The translations under genes and the position numbers were made by a program. From the NCBI GenBank assembly GCA_016650435.1, contig JAENVT010000339.1:1-6883 (forward strand): 6,883 nt of DNA, in the 5' to 3' direction. Origin of the DNA: Ilumatobacteraceae bacterium (GTDB taxonomy: Bacteria > Actinomycetota > Acidimicrobiia > Acidimicrobiales > Ilumatobacteraceae). The notes below the pieces were generated by a model. That model made no database searches, was not told the origin of the DNA, and worked only from the letters and a program-made list of their open reading frames with translations. Positions 1-5,984 of the stretch are shown here, in pieces (position 1 is the first letter of the stretch; each line of letters begins with the position of its first letter).

Positions 1-9
1 CTCCGATGG

Positions 10-1209
10 CTAGCGGCGGGCGCCGATGGTGCCCCTCGCCCGCAGATCGGCGATCACCTCGGTGTCGAGGCCGATCTCGGCCAACACCTCGTCGGTGTGC
101 TCATCGTGTTTCGGAGCGTGCCGGTCAAGTGCAGTGGGAGTGGTCGAGAAGTGAGCCGGTGGACGCGCCTCGCGCACCGGACCGAGCCATGGGCGATCGT
201 GTTCGATGACCATCTCGTTGTGACGAACCTGCGGATCGGCATGGACCCGATCGATGGGGTTGACCAACGCGCACGGCACATCGTGGGAATGCAGGCGCTC
301 GACCAACTCGGCTCCAGGATGACGCTGCAACTCGGCAGCAATCAGCGCCTGCAATTCCTCCGAATTGGCTTCGCGGGCAGCCAATGACGAGAACCGATCG
401 TCGTCCAACCACTCCGTGGTGTCGAGCGCCGCGCACAATCCGGGGAACTGCGAGTTCGACGTCGCCAACAGGGCGATGTAGTCGTCGGCCGTGCGTCGGA
501 CCAGGTAGTTGTCGGCCATGTGAGGACCGGGCGTCACCCGGCCGTCGTCGGCCAGCAACGTGTGCTGCATCATCCCGTCTGGCCACATGAACGACAGGGC
601 CACGTCGAGCATCGCCACGCGAACGTGCTGGCCACCCGCACCGCGCGAACGAGCCAGTAGCGCAGCGAGGATCGACTGTGCCGCGGCCATCGCCGTGACC
701 TTGTCGATGACGATGTTGCGCAACAGCGCCGGCTCGCCCGTGGCCGGGTCGGCCTGCAACGCGGCCATGCCCGACAGCGCCTGAATCACGTAGTCGTAAC
801 TCTTCTGATCGATGTACGGCCCGCTGTCGCCGAACCCGCTGACCGAGACGTACACGAGGTCGGGATTCGCGGTGCGCAACGCCGGCTCGTCGATGCCGAG
901 TCGCTCGACGACACCGGGACGGAAGTTCTGGATGAACACGTCGGCCGTGCTGACGATCTTGTTGAAGATCTCGACACCTTCAGCGCGTTGCAGGTCGACC
1001 ACGACGCTGCGCTTGCCCCGATTGACACCAGCCCAGATCGCCGAGATGCCACCGACGCGATGGCCGAGGTAGCGCATCCTGTCGCCATGTGCCGGGCTTT
1101 CGATCTTGATCACGTCGGCGCCGAGGTCGGCGCAGATCGTGGCGGCCAGCGGCCCGGCGACCATCTGGCAGGCTTCGACGACGGTGAATCCGGCGAGGGG
1201 TCCGGGCAT
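10..1209 (-). CDS. Class III (CaiB/BaiF family) CoA-transferase
   Basis: This 399-residue protein matches the usual length and layout of family III CoA-transferases, cytoplasmic enzymes that move CoA from an acyl-CoA donor to a carboxylic acid. The N-terminus has the family pattern: residues 17-35 (VAGPLAATICADLGADVIK), then IE, followed by NRGKRSV at 63-69 and NFRPGV at 95-100. Asp169, in IVIDK (166-170), sits where the family has its catalytic aspartate, which forms the acyl anhydride. The C-terminal HTDEVLAEIGL segment is also typical. ATG at 1209 is chosen because MPGPLAGFTVVE is a normal family N-terminus. No Shine-Dalgarno sequence precedes it; a TACGGT hexamer lies six bases upstream, so translation may be leaderless. 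It is divergent from the short-chain dehydrogenase at 1276. The family is certain; the substrate cannot be read from sequence. Acyl-CoA metabolism is likely given the neighbour, and racemase-type members (AMACR-like) share this fold. Confidence 0.93.
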   Translation of the reverse strand: MPGPLAGFTVVEACQMVAGPLAATICADLGADVIKIESPAHGDRMRYLGHRVGGISAIWAGVNRGKRSVVVDLQRAEGVEIFNKIVSTADVFIQNFRPGVVERLGIDEPALRTANPDLVYVSVSGFGDSGPYIDQKSYDYVIQALSGMAALQADPATGEPALLRNIVIDKVTAMAAAQSILAALLARSRGAGGQHVRVAMLDVALSFMWPDGMMQHTLLADDGRVTPGPHMADNYLVRRTADDYIALLATSNSQFPGLCAALDTTEWLDDDRFSSLAAREANSEELQALIAAELQRHPGAELVERLHSHDVPCALVNPIDRVHADPQVRHNEMVIEHDRPWLGPVREARPPAHFSTTPTALDRHAPKHDEHTDEVLAEIGLDTEVIADLRARGTIGARR

Positions 1210-1248
1210 GGCGTGACCGTAGTCTTCGTGCCCGCATGGGCGTGACCG
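1210..1248. repeat. 10-bp direct repeat in the divergent promoter region
   Basis: GGCGTGACCG occurs at 1210-1219 and again at 1239-1248, 29 bases apart start to start. CAT lies just before the first copy and CATG just before the second. Between them, GCCC-GCAT-GGGC (1230-1241) forms a short inverted repeat. The copies flank the candidate -10 and upstream region of the CoA-transferase gene, so they could be tandem sites for a regulator, but a short GC-rich repeat can arise by chance. The repeat is directly seen; its function is inference. Confidence 0.4.
1216..1221 (-). promoter_or_regulatory. Candidate -10 element for a leaderless CoA-transferase transcript
   Basis: Read on the minus strand, TACGGT fits the actinobacterial TANNNT -10 consensus and ends exactly six bases before the ATG at 1209. 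That spacing would place the transcription start on the A of the start codon. The absence of any purine-rich ribosome binding site agrees with this. No good -35 hexamer is visible. Confidence 0.4.
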
Positions 1249-1261
1249 CGCGGGCCGGGGT

Positions 1262-1267
1262 TATCGT
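1262..1267 (+). promoter_or_regulatory. Candidate -10 element for the HSD10-like dehydrogenase gene
   Basis: TATCGT fits TANNNT and ends eight bases before the ATG at 1276, close to leaderless spacing. No Shine-Dalgarno sequence lies at a useful distance; the nearest G-rich run ends about 16 bases upstream. This is a pattern match only. Confidence 0.35.
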
Positions 1268-1275
1268 CGCCACTC

Positions 1276-2052
1276 ATGGATATCAACGGCGTCAGCGCAA
1301 TCGTCACGGGTGGAGCATCGGGCATCGGAGCCGCGGCGGCGCGCATGTTGGCCTCGAAGGGGGCCAAGGTCGTCGTCGCAGATCTGCAAGAGGAGAAGGG
1401 TTTGGCTCTCGCTGCCGAGATCGGCGGCGCGTACTGCAAGGTCGACGTCACCAACACCGGCGACATAGCCAACGCCGTCGAGATGGCGAAGGACATGGGC
1501 CCCATCCGAGTGCTTGTCAACTCCGCCGGCATCGGTTGGGCACAGCGAACGGTTGGCAAGGATGGCACCTACGACTCGGCTGCCAACCTCGATGCGTTCA
1601 AGAAGGTGATCGCTATCAACCTCGTCGGCAGCTTCGATTGCATTCGCATCGTGGCTACGGCGATGAGCACGACCGAGCCGATGGAGTTCGGCGAGCGCGG
1701 CGCGATCGTCAACATCGCCTCGGTCGCCGCCTTCGACGGCCAGATCGGTCAGGCCGCGTACTCGGCGTCGAAGGGTGGAATCGTCGGCATGACCTTGCCG
1801 ATTGCTCGCGACCTGTCGGCCATCGGTGTGCGCGTCAACACCGTCGCGCCGGGTCTGATCGACACCCCCATCTACGGGACCGGTGATGCGAGCGAAGCAT
1901 TCAAAGCGAACCTCCAGAAAGGTGTGCTGTTCCCACAACGCCTGGGCACCCAAGAGGAGTTGGCTTCCGTCATCCTTGAATGCATCACCAACAGCTATCT
2001 CAACGCCGAGACCATCCGCGTCGACGGTGGCATAAGAATGCCGCCCAAATAG
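1276..2052 (+). CDS. HSD10-like short-chain dehydrogenase (3-hydroxyacyl-CoA dehydrogenase type 2 family)
   Basis: This 258-residue classical SDR has TGGASGIG (11-18) for NAD(P) binding, D36 after the second strand (VADLQ), which favours NAD(H), NSAG at 82-85 and a tetrad of N115, S149, Y162 and K166 (YSASK). Long stretches recall mitochondrial HSD10 (HSD17B10): SVAAF at 149-153, GQAAYSASKGGIVGMTLP around 158-175, IARDL, APGL, the FPQRLG region and the C-terminal IR-DGGIRM motif. HSD10 oxidises 2-methyl-3-hydroxybutyryl-CoA and other 3-hydroxyacyl-CoAs to 3-ketoacyl-CoAs. The whole-length match makes this subfamily more likely than a generic FabG, which lacks the insert near 130-141 (MSTTEPMEFGER). 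The exact acyl chain is unknown. The gene is divergent from a CoA-transferase with a 66-bp gap and ends four bases from the convergent NADH dehydrogenase gene. Subfamily is strong; physiological substrate is inference. Confidence 0.93.
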   Translation: MDINGVSAIVTGGASGIGAAAARMLASKGAKVVVADLQEEKGLALAAEIGGAYCKVDVTNTGDIANAVEMAKDMGPIRVLVNSAGIGWAQRTVGKDGTYDSAANLDAFKKVIAINLVGSFDCIRIVATAMSTTEPMEFGERGAIVNIASVAAFDGQIGQAAYSASKGGIVGMTLPIARDLSAIGVRVNTVAPGLIDTPIYGTGDASEAFKANLQKGVLFPQRLGTQEELASVILECITNSYLNAETIRVDGGIRMPPK

Positions 2053-2053
2053 G

Positions 2054-2063
2054 GGACTAGTCC
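2054..2063. repeat. 10-bp palindrome at a convergent gene junction
   Basis: GGACTAGTCC is a perfect palindrome covering the stop codon of the leftward flavoprotein gene, just past the stop of the dehydrogenase. It overlaps a second palindrome, CCGCGG (2062-2067). With no loop and no T-run, it does not make a standard intrinsic terminator. It may be coincidental. Confidence 0.3.
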
Positions 2064-3295
2064 GCGGGAGGCTCGAGGAGGAGGCGGGAACCTCGGTCGT
2101 AGGTGACGTAGTTCCAGGCCCAGTTCACGAAGACATTGGCGCGGTTGCGAAAGCCCATCAGCTCGATCAGGTGCAACCCGAGCCACATCAGCCAGCCAAT
2201 GAGACCGTGGAACCGCAGACCATTGGGGAACTCGACGACTGCTTGGTTGCGACCGATCGTGGCCATGGAGCCTTTGTCGTGATAGTGGAACGGCGCGGTC
2301 TGGCGACCGTCGATTCGTGCGGCAATCTGCTCGGCAACGTAGCTGCCGCCCTGGATCGCCGGCTGGGCAACTTGGGGGAGTGGGGCGCCAGGCGGCAGGG
2401 CGATGTCGCCGATCGCAAAGACGTTGGGATGGCCGGCCAGCGAGAGGTCGTCGCCCACTGGGATGCGTCCGCTGCGACCGAGATCGACACCAAGCAGGCC
2501 GGCAACGGGGCTTGCCGTCACGCCAGCGGCCCACACGATGGTGCCCCCTGATATTCGTCGGCCATCGCGCAGCACGACCGTGCCCGGTTCGACGTGGTCG
2601 ACGCCGATGCCGAGTTCGACGACCACGTTGCGCCTGCGCAGGATTTCGGCGGCCCGTTCGGACAGCGACGGATGAAACGGACCGAGGACCCGCTCGGTCG
2701 CTTCGATGAGAGTGATCGACGTCGGTGCGAGCGCGAGATCGGGGTAGTCCTTGGTGAAGACCCGGTCGATCAATTCGCGCAATCCCCCGGCCATCTCGAC
2801 CCCCGTCGGACCGCCGCCGACGACCACGATTCCGAGATCAACGGGGGCACCGTCATGCGCGCTCGCGGTTTCGAATCGGCTCAGCAGATGGGTCCGCAAT
2901 CGAAGAGCATCGTGCAGTGTCTTCAACGGGAATGTGTTGGCGTCGACTCCCGCGATGCCGAACGAAGTACTGATCGTTCCAGCAGCAATAACGAGGTAGT
3001 CGTAGCCGAACGTTCTTCCGTCGCGAATAGCGACCGTCTGCCGCTGTACGTCGATTCCGTTGACCTCGCCCAACACGAACCTGACCGATTTGCTCCGTCG
3101 AAAGATGCCGCGGATCGGGAACCCGATGTCGTCGGCATCGAGACCGGCAGTGGCGACCTGGTACAGCAACGGTTGGAACGTGTGAAAATTGTTGGCGTCG
3201 ATGATCGTCACGTCGACATCGACCCCCGCCAGGCCCTTAGCGGCGCGGATGCCACCAAATCCGGATCCGATGATGACGACTTGCGGGCGACCCAT
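2057..3295 (-). CDS. Type II NADH dehydrogenase-like FAD-dependent oxidoreductase (NDH-2)
   Basis: This 412-residue two-dinucleotide-binding flavoprotein would oxidise NADH and reduce quinone at the inner face of the membrane without pumping protons. Residues 7-15 (VIIGSGFGG) bind FAD. FQPLLYQVATAGL (40-52) is a strong NDH-2 signature. VVVGGGPTGVEMAGGL (157-172) binds the NADH dinucleotide, NVFAIGD (291-297) contacts FAD, and AQPAIQGG (310-317) matches the quinone-site AQxAxQ motif. The C-terminus has a hydrophobic segment (about 364-381) and aromatic NWAWNYVTYDRG (391-402), fitting membrane attachment. The start at 3295 puts the FAD motif at the usual position. The frame is open further upstream to 3439, but that would overlap the preceding gene and add an arginine-rich tail unlike the family. 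It lies 35 bp after the DinB-like gene on the same strand. The motif evidence makes the family firm, though quinone reduction itself is inferred. Confidence 0.92.
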   Translation of the reverse strand: MGRPQVVIIGSGFGGIRAAKGLAGVDVDVTIIDANNFHTFQPLLYQVATAGLDADDIGFPIRGIFRRSKSVRFVLGEVNGIDVQRQTVAIRDGRTFGYDYLVIAAGTISTSFGIAGVDANTFPLKTLHDALRLRTHLLSRFETASAHDGAPVDLGIVVVGGGPTGVEMAGGLRELIDRVFTKDYPDLALAPTSITLIEATERVLGPFHPSLSERAAEILRRRNVVVELGIGVDHVEPGTVVLRDGRRISGGTIVWAAGVTASPVAGLLGVDLGRSGRIPVGDDLSLAGHPNVFAIGDIALPPGAPLPQVAQPAIQGGSYVAEQIAARIDGRQTAPFHYHDKGSMATIGRNQAVVEFPNGLRFHGLIGWLMWLGLHLIELMGFRNRANVFVNWAWNYVTYDRGSRLLLEPPAD

Positions 3296-3303
3296 CGGCG
3301 GCA

Positions 3304-3309
3304 ACCATA
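3304..3309 (-). promoter_or_regulatory. Candidate internal -10 element for the NDH-2 gene
   Basis: On the minus strand TATGGT fits TANNNT and ends eight bases before the NDH-2 ATG. No Shine-Dalgarno sequence is seen in the 35-bp gap. The gene could therefore have its own leaderless transcript in addition to read-through from the DinB-like gene. No clear -35 element is present, so confidence is low. Confidence 0.28.
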
Positions 3310-3330
3310 TCGAGCGACTGCACTCGTGTT

Positions 3331-3840
3331 CTAGCGACGGTCGAGGATGCCTCTGGCGTAGGCGGCTTGGCCGGCGTGTTGGATGTCGTCGTCGGCGATG
3401 CTGACCAGGCGCACACCAAGCGTCACCGGTGGCTTCCAACGCTCGTCGACGATGCGGTCGAGATCCGCGGCGGTGGTGCGATCGAGCAGGTCACGAGTGC
3501 GGGCGTAGACAGCCTCGTAGTACTCCACCAGGGCCTCGGCGCTCTCCGGCCGAATGTTCAGCACCTCGTGCCACGAATGGTCGTACCCGGTGTTGTCGGG
3601 ATCAGCGGCCACGCCGAAACGGCCGGGCCAATCGCCCGAGGCCCACACCTGATCCACGTGAAGGATGTCGGCGATGTGATGGTCCTGGACGCGGGTCAGG
3701 TGCCATACCAGCCAACCGATGGGGTTCACTCCGTCTGCCGGCGGGGTGACGAGGGCGTCGACATCGAGCCCCTCGACCGACTCGTGGACGTGCTCGGTGA
3801 CCCGTCCGAACAGTTCGACGAGCAGTTCGTTCAGTTCCAT
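3331..3840 (-). CDS. DinB-fold DUF664 protein (possible mycothiol-dependent transferase)
   Basis: From the ATG at 3840 the protein has 169 residues, the usual size for this four-helix-bundle family. NPIGWLVWHLTRVQDHHIAD (39-58) is the characteristic helix-2 motif with a probable metal ligand at H47 and further histidines at 54-55. DDIQHAGQAAYARG (151-164) is the C-terminal family motif with H155. DinB-fold members use a histidine-bound divalent metal, and actinobacterial relatives include mycothiol-dependent S-transferases and maleylpyruvate isomerase; this protein's reaction is unknown. An in-frame ATG at 3870 would add ten residues (MGPFRGTILT). It has a better ribosome binding site (GGAG, seven bases upstream) than the ATG at 3840, so the true start may be 3870. 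The gene is divergent from the Gfo/Idh/MocA gene and is followed 35 bp later by NDH-2, probably in one transcript. Confidence 0.85.
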   Translation of the reverse strand: MELNELLVELFGRVTEHVHESVEGLDVDALVTPPADGVNPIGWLVWHLTRVQDHHIADILHVDQVWASGDWPGRFGVAADPDNTGYDHSWHEVLNIRPESAEALVEYYEAVYARTRDLLDRTTAADLDRIVDERWKPPVTLGVRLVSIADDDIQHAGQAAYARGILDRR

Positions 3841-3873
3841 GGTGAGGATCGTTCCACGAAAAGGACCCATGCC

Positions 3874-3879
3874 TAAACT
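3874..3879 (+). promoter_or_regulatory. Candidate -10 element for the Gfo/Idh/MocA gene
   Basis: TAAACT fits TANNNT well and lies in the gap between the divergent DinB-like and oxidoreductase genes. Transcription starting about seven bases downstream would give a leader of roughly 20 bases that includes the ribosome binding site at 3897-3901. A weak -35-like TTCCAC lies at 3852-3857. If the DinB-like gene starts at 3870, this element sits immediately upstream of that start on the opposite strand. Confidence 0.4.
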
Positions 3880-3896
3880 CCGCCGGCGACGACGAT

Positions 3897-3901
3897 GGAG
3901 G
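3897..3901 (+). promoter_or_regulatory. Shine-Dalgarno sequence fixing the oxidoreductase start
   Basis: GGAGG lies six bases before the ATG at 3908, near-ideal spacing. It selects this start over in-frame starts further left, which would encode an arginine-rich extension overlapping the divergent gene. Confidence 0.75.
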
Positions 3902-3907
3902 ACTTGG

Positions 3908-5044
3908 ATGACGGCGGTACGTATCGGGCTGATCGGTGCGGGTTTCATGGGCAAGATCCACAGCATCGCGTATCGAAACGCCGGCATGCTGTTCGGGTCC
4001 GAGATCCCCAGCGTCGAGACCGCCGCAGTCACCGATTTCGATCCGGGTTTGGCCGACCGCGCAGCTCGGGATTGGGGATGGGGCCGCGCCGTGCCTACCT
4101 GGCAGGAGATCACCGCCTCGGGTGACATCGATGTGGTCGACATCTGCACGCCGAACGACAACCACGTCGACATCGCCCTCGACGCGATCGGACGCGGCAA
4201 GCACGTTTTGTGCGAGAAGCCCCTGGCGCTCGACGGCGACAGTTGTTACCGGTTGTGCGAGGCGGCGCGCGACAGTGATCGGGTCACGCAGGTTGGTTTC
4301 GTCTACCGCCAGTGGCCGGCGGTGGCGATGGTTCGGAAGCTGATCGACGAAGGCGCAATTGGAACGATCCGCACAGCGCGGGCCCAGTTTCTCCTCGACT
4401 ACAACAGCAATCCCGACGTGCCAATGAGCTGGCGGTTCGACAAGGTGAGAGCCGGATCGGGTGCGCTGGGCGACGTCGGCTCGCACTGCATCGACCTGTT
4501 GCAATATCTCGCCGGACCCATCTCGCACGTCGCAGCGCGCATGCAGACGTTCGTTCCCCAGCGCCGTGATCGCGATGGCAACGTTGTTGATGTCACTGTC
4601 GACGACCAGACCGAGATCCTCGCCGACTTCGAGAGCGGCGCTAGCGGAACCATCCTCGCCTCGTGGGCGGGTACCGGCCACAAGTGCGATCTCGGTTTCG
4701 AAGTGATCGGGTCGCGCGGCTCGGCCAGCTTTACGTGGCAGCGTTCGAATGAGCTGAAGTTCTTCGACGGCACAGAGTCCGAGGACCGGCAGGGTTTCCG
4801 CACGATCCTTGTCGGTCCGGCGCATCCGGGCGCCGACGGCATCCACACTGTTGCCGCGCAGGGTCTCGGCTACACCGACGCGTTCACGATCGCAGCCCGA
4901 AACACGCTTCGCAATCTCTCCGCCGGAACGGTGCTGTCGGGACCGACGTTCGTCGACGGTCTACGGGTCGCCGAGGTCACCGACGCGGTGATTGCCAGTG
5001 TTGCCAGCGGAGCAAGCGAGCCGGTCACCCGCCGCACGCTCTAG
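3908..5044 (+). CDS. Gfo/Idh/MocA family dehydrogenase, candidate inositol 2-dehydrogenase
   Basis: The protein has 378 residues. The N-terminal Rossmann domain opens with IGLIGAGFMGKIH (6-18) for NAD(P) binding. CTPNDNHVDIALDAI (80-94) and CEKPLALD (102-109) follow; K104 is the family's catalytic lysine. The C-terminal substrate domain has GALGDVGSHCIDLLQYL (185-201), where D189 and H193 match the conserved sugar-binding and catalytic pair. Members oxidise or reduce sugar and cyclitol hydroxyls. The neighbouring iolE and iolD point to oxidation of myo-inositol (or another inositol isomer) to a 2-keto-inositol. Against a firm IolG call, the protein is some 35-40 residues longer than typical IolG and the gene is not in the iolD-iolE transcript but converges on it. 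Its stop lies four bases from that of iolE. ATG 3908 is supported by GGAGG six bases upstream. Family certain; substrate moderate. Confidence 0.92.
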   Translation: MTAVRIGLIGAGFMGKIHSIAYRNAGMLFGSEIPSVETAAVTDFDPGLADRAARDWGWGRAVPTWQEITASGDIDVVDICTPNDNHVDIALDAIGRGKHVLCEKPLALDGDSCYRLCEAARDSDRVTQVGFVYRQWPAVAMVRKLIDEGAIGTIRTARAQFLLDYNSNPDVPMSWRFDKVRAGSGALGDVGSHCIDLLQYLAGPISHVAARMQTFVPQRRDRDGNVVDVTVDDQTEILADFESGASGTILASWAGTGHKCDLGFEVIGSRGSASFTWQRSNELKFFDGTESEDRQGFRTILVGPAHPGADGIHTVAAQGLGYTDAFTIAARNTLRNLSAGTVLSGPTFVDGLRVAEVTDAVIASVASGASEPVTRRTL

Positions 5045-5048
5045 CTAT

Positions 5049-5939
5049 TTAGTTGGCGATACCGATGCCGCGCAGATAGTCGAGGCTGGCCTTTGCGTCT
5101 TCCAGCGCCGACGTGGTCGCCCGGAAATCGCGGTCCTGCTCGATCGTGCCCGGACCATCGAAGCCGTGCTCGAGTGCCTTCGCCAAAGCCCCGAAATCGA
5201 CCATCCCGTGGCCGACCGGACAGAAGATACCGAGCGAGATCGCGTCGAAGAAGGCGACGCCGTCGCTGAGGACCTTCTGATGAACAATCGGGTTGATGTC
5301 TTTGAAGTGGAGGTAGGCGGTGCGGTCGCGGTGCTCGGCAAAAAAGCGCACGGGTTCGACGCCGGCGTAGATGAAGTGGCCAGTGTCAATGCACAACTGC
5401 AAGCCGTCGTCGACGGTGTCGGCCAGAATGCGCTCGACCTCGTCCTCGAACTCGACGTACGTGCCGCAATGCTGATGCAGCACGGGCGTGAGTCCGTGCT
5501 TGATGGCGATCGCGGACGCCTGACGGATCCCCGTTAGCAGAACGTCGTAGTCCTTACCGTCCAACCGTGTTGCCGCGTCGCTGCGCCCGGCGGTCGCGCC
5601 GCGTTCGTCGCTGACCATGTCGATCACCACGAGAAATTTGCCATCGAGCGCTGCTATCCGCTCGCAGGTCTGCTCGGTGGTGTTGTTGATGTCGTCGTGA
5701 CGATCACGGTCGTGCATCGGTTCGAAGATGTACGAACCGGCAACGCCTAGTCCGCGCGAGGCCAGTTCCGCACGCGTCGCGTCGATGTCGTCGGGAAGAA
5801 ATCCGGGCGGTCCGAGCTCGCACAGCCGATAGCCGGCCTCGCTGATCTCGTCGAACACCTCCTGCCACGGCGGGGCTCCGGGCATGTCGGGTCGATCGAC
5901 GCCCCAGGAAACAGGCCCGTTTGCAACTTCGATGCCCAT
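5049..5939 (-). CDS. iolE: Inosose dehydratase (2-keto-myo-inositol dehydratase)
   Basis: This 296-residue TIM-barrel protein of the xylose isomerase-like fold has the length of known IolE (about 297). IolE removes water from 2-keto-myo-inositol to give 3D-(3,5/4)-trihydroxycyclohexane-1,2-dione, the substrate of IolD. Residues 5-14 (VANGPVSWGV) match the IolE N-terminal signature. HQHCGTYVEFEDEVERIL (155-172) is the family's central motif. CIDTGHF (183-189), YLHFKD (209-214) and TIEQD (265-269) supply probable metal ligands D185, H211 and E267, and the C-terminal LDYLRGIGI fits. The gene follows iolD by 45 bp on the same strand, which strongly supports the function over a generic sugar-phosphate isomerase. 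Start at 5939 is backed by GAGAGG seven bases upstream. It converges with the Gfo/Idh/MocA gene. Confidence 0.88.
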   Translation of the reverse strand: MGIEVANGPVSWGVDRPDMPGAPPWQEVFDEISEAGYRLCELGPPGFLPDDIDATRAELASRGLGVAGSYIFEPMHDRDRHDDINNTTEQTCERIAALDGKFLVVIDMVSDERGATAGRSDAATRLDGKDYDVLLTGIRQASAIAIKHGLTPVLHQHCGTYVEFEDEVERILADTVDDGLQLCIDTGHFIYAGVEPVRFFAEHRDRTAYLHFKDINPIVHQKVLSDGVAFFDAISLGIFCPVGHGMVDFGALAKALEHGFDGPGTIEQDRDFRATTSALEDAKASLDYLRGIGIAN

Positions 5940-5946
5940 GTCAGTG

Positions 5947-5952
5947 CCTCTC
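5947..5952 (-). promoter_or_regulatory. Shine-Dalgarno sequence of iolE
   Basis: Read on the minus strand, GAGAGG lies seven bases before the iolE ATG at 5939, inside the 45-bp iolD-iolE gap. It confirms the start. No promoter or terminator hairpin is evident in this gap, consistent with iolD-iolE co-transcription. Confidence 0.7.
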
Positions 5953-5984
5953 GTGTTGATTGCTTCGCAGGCTACCTGTGGCGG

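Noticed and set aside
1261..1953. Minus-strand open frame of 230 residues opposite the HSD10-like gene
   Set aside because: It covers nearly the same span as a strongly recognised SDR gene, has no family motif and is low-complexity D/R/A/V-rich, so it is a shadow frame.
3296..3439. N-terminal extension of the NDH-2 gene to an upstream start
   Set aside because: It would overlap the DinB-like coding region and add 48 arginine- and proline-rich residues before a FAD motif that already starts at the normal distance from the ATG at 3295.
3719..3907. N-terminal extension of the Gfo/Idh/MocA gene
   Set aside because: The extra 63 residues are S/T/R-rich and antisense to the DinB-like gene, and the ATG at 3908 has a near-ideal GGAGG and an immediate Rossmann motif.
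3602..4846. Long minus-strand open frame (414 residues) opposite the Gfo/Idh/MocA gene
   Set aside because: It lies antisense to a gene with clear family motifs and overlaps the DinB-like gene out of frame. Its sequence is arginine-, histidine- and valine-rich without any recognisable motif, as expected of a GC-rich shadow frame.
5968..5978. CAGG-CTA-CCTG inverted repeat between iolD and iolE as a terminator
   Set aside because: A four-base stem with a three-base loop and no T-run is too weak, and the short gap with a good iolE ribosome binding site fits co-transcription.
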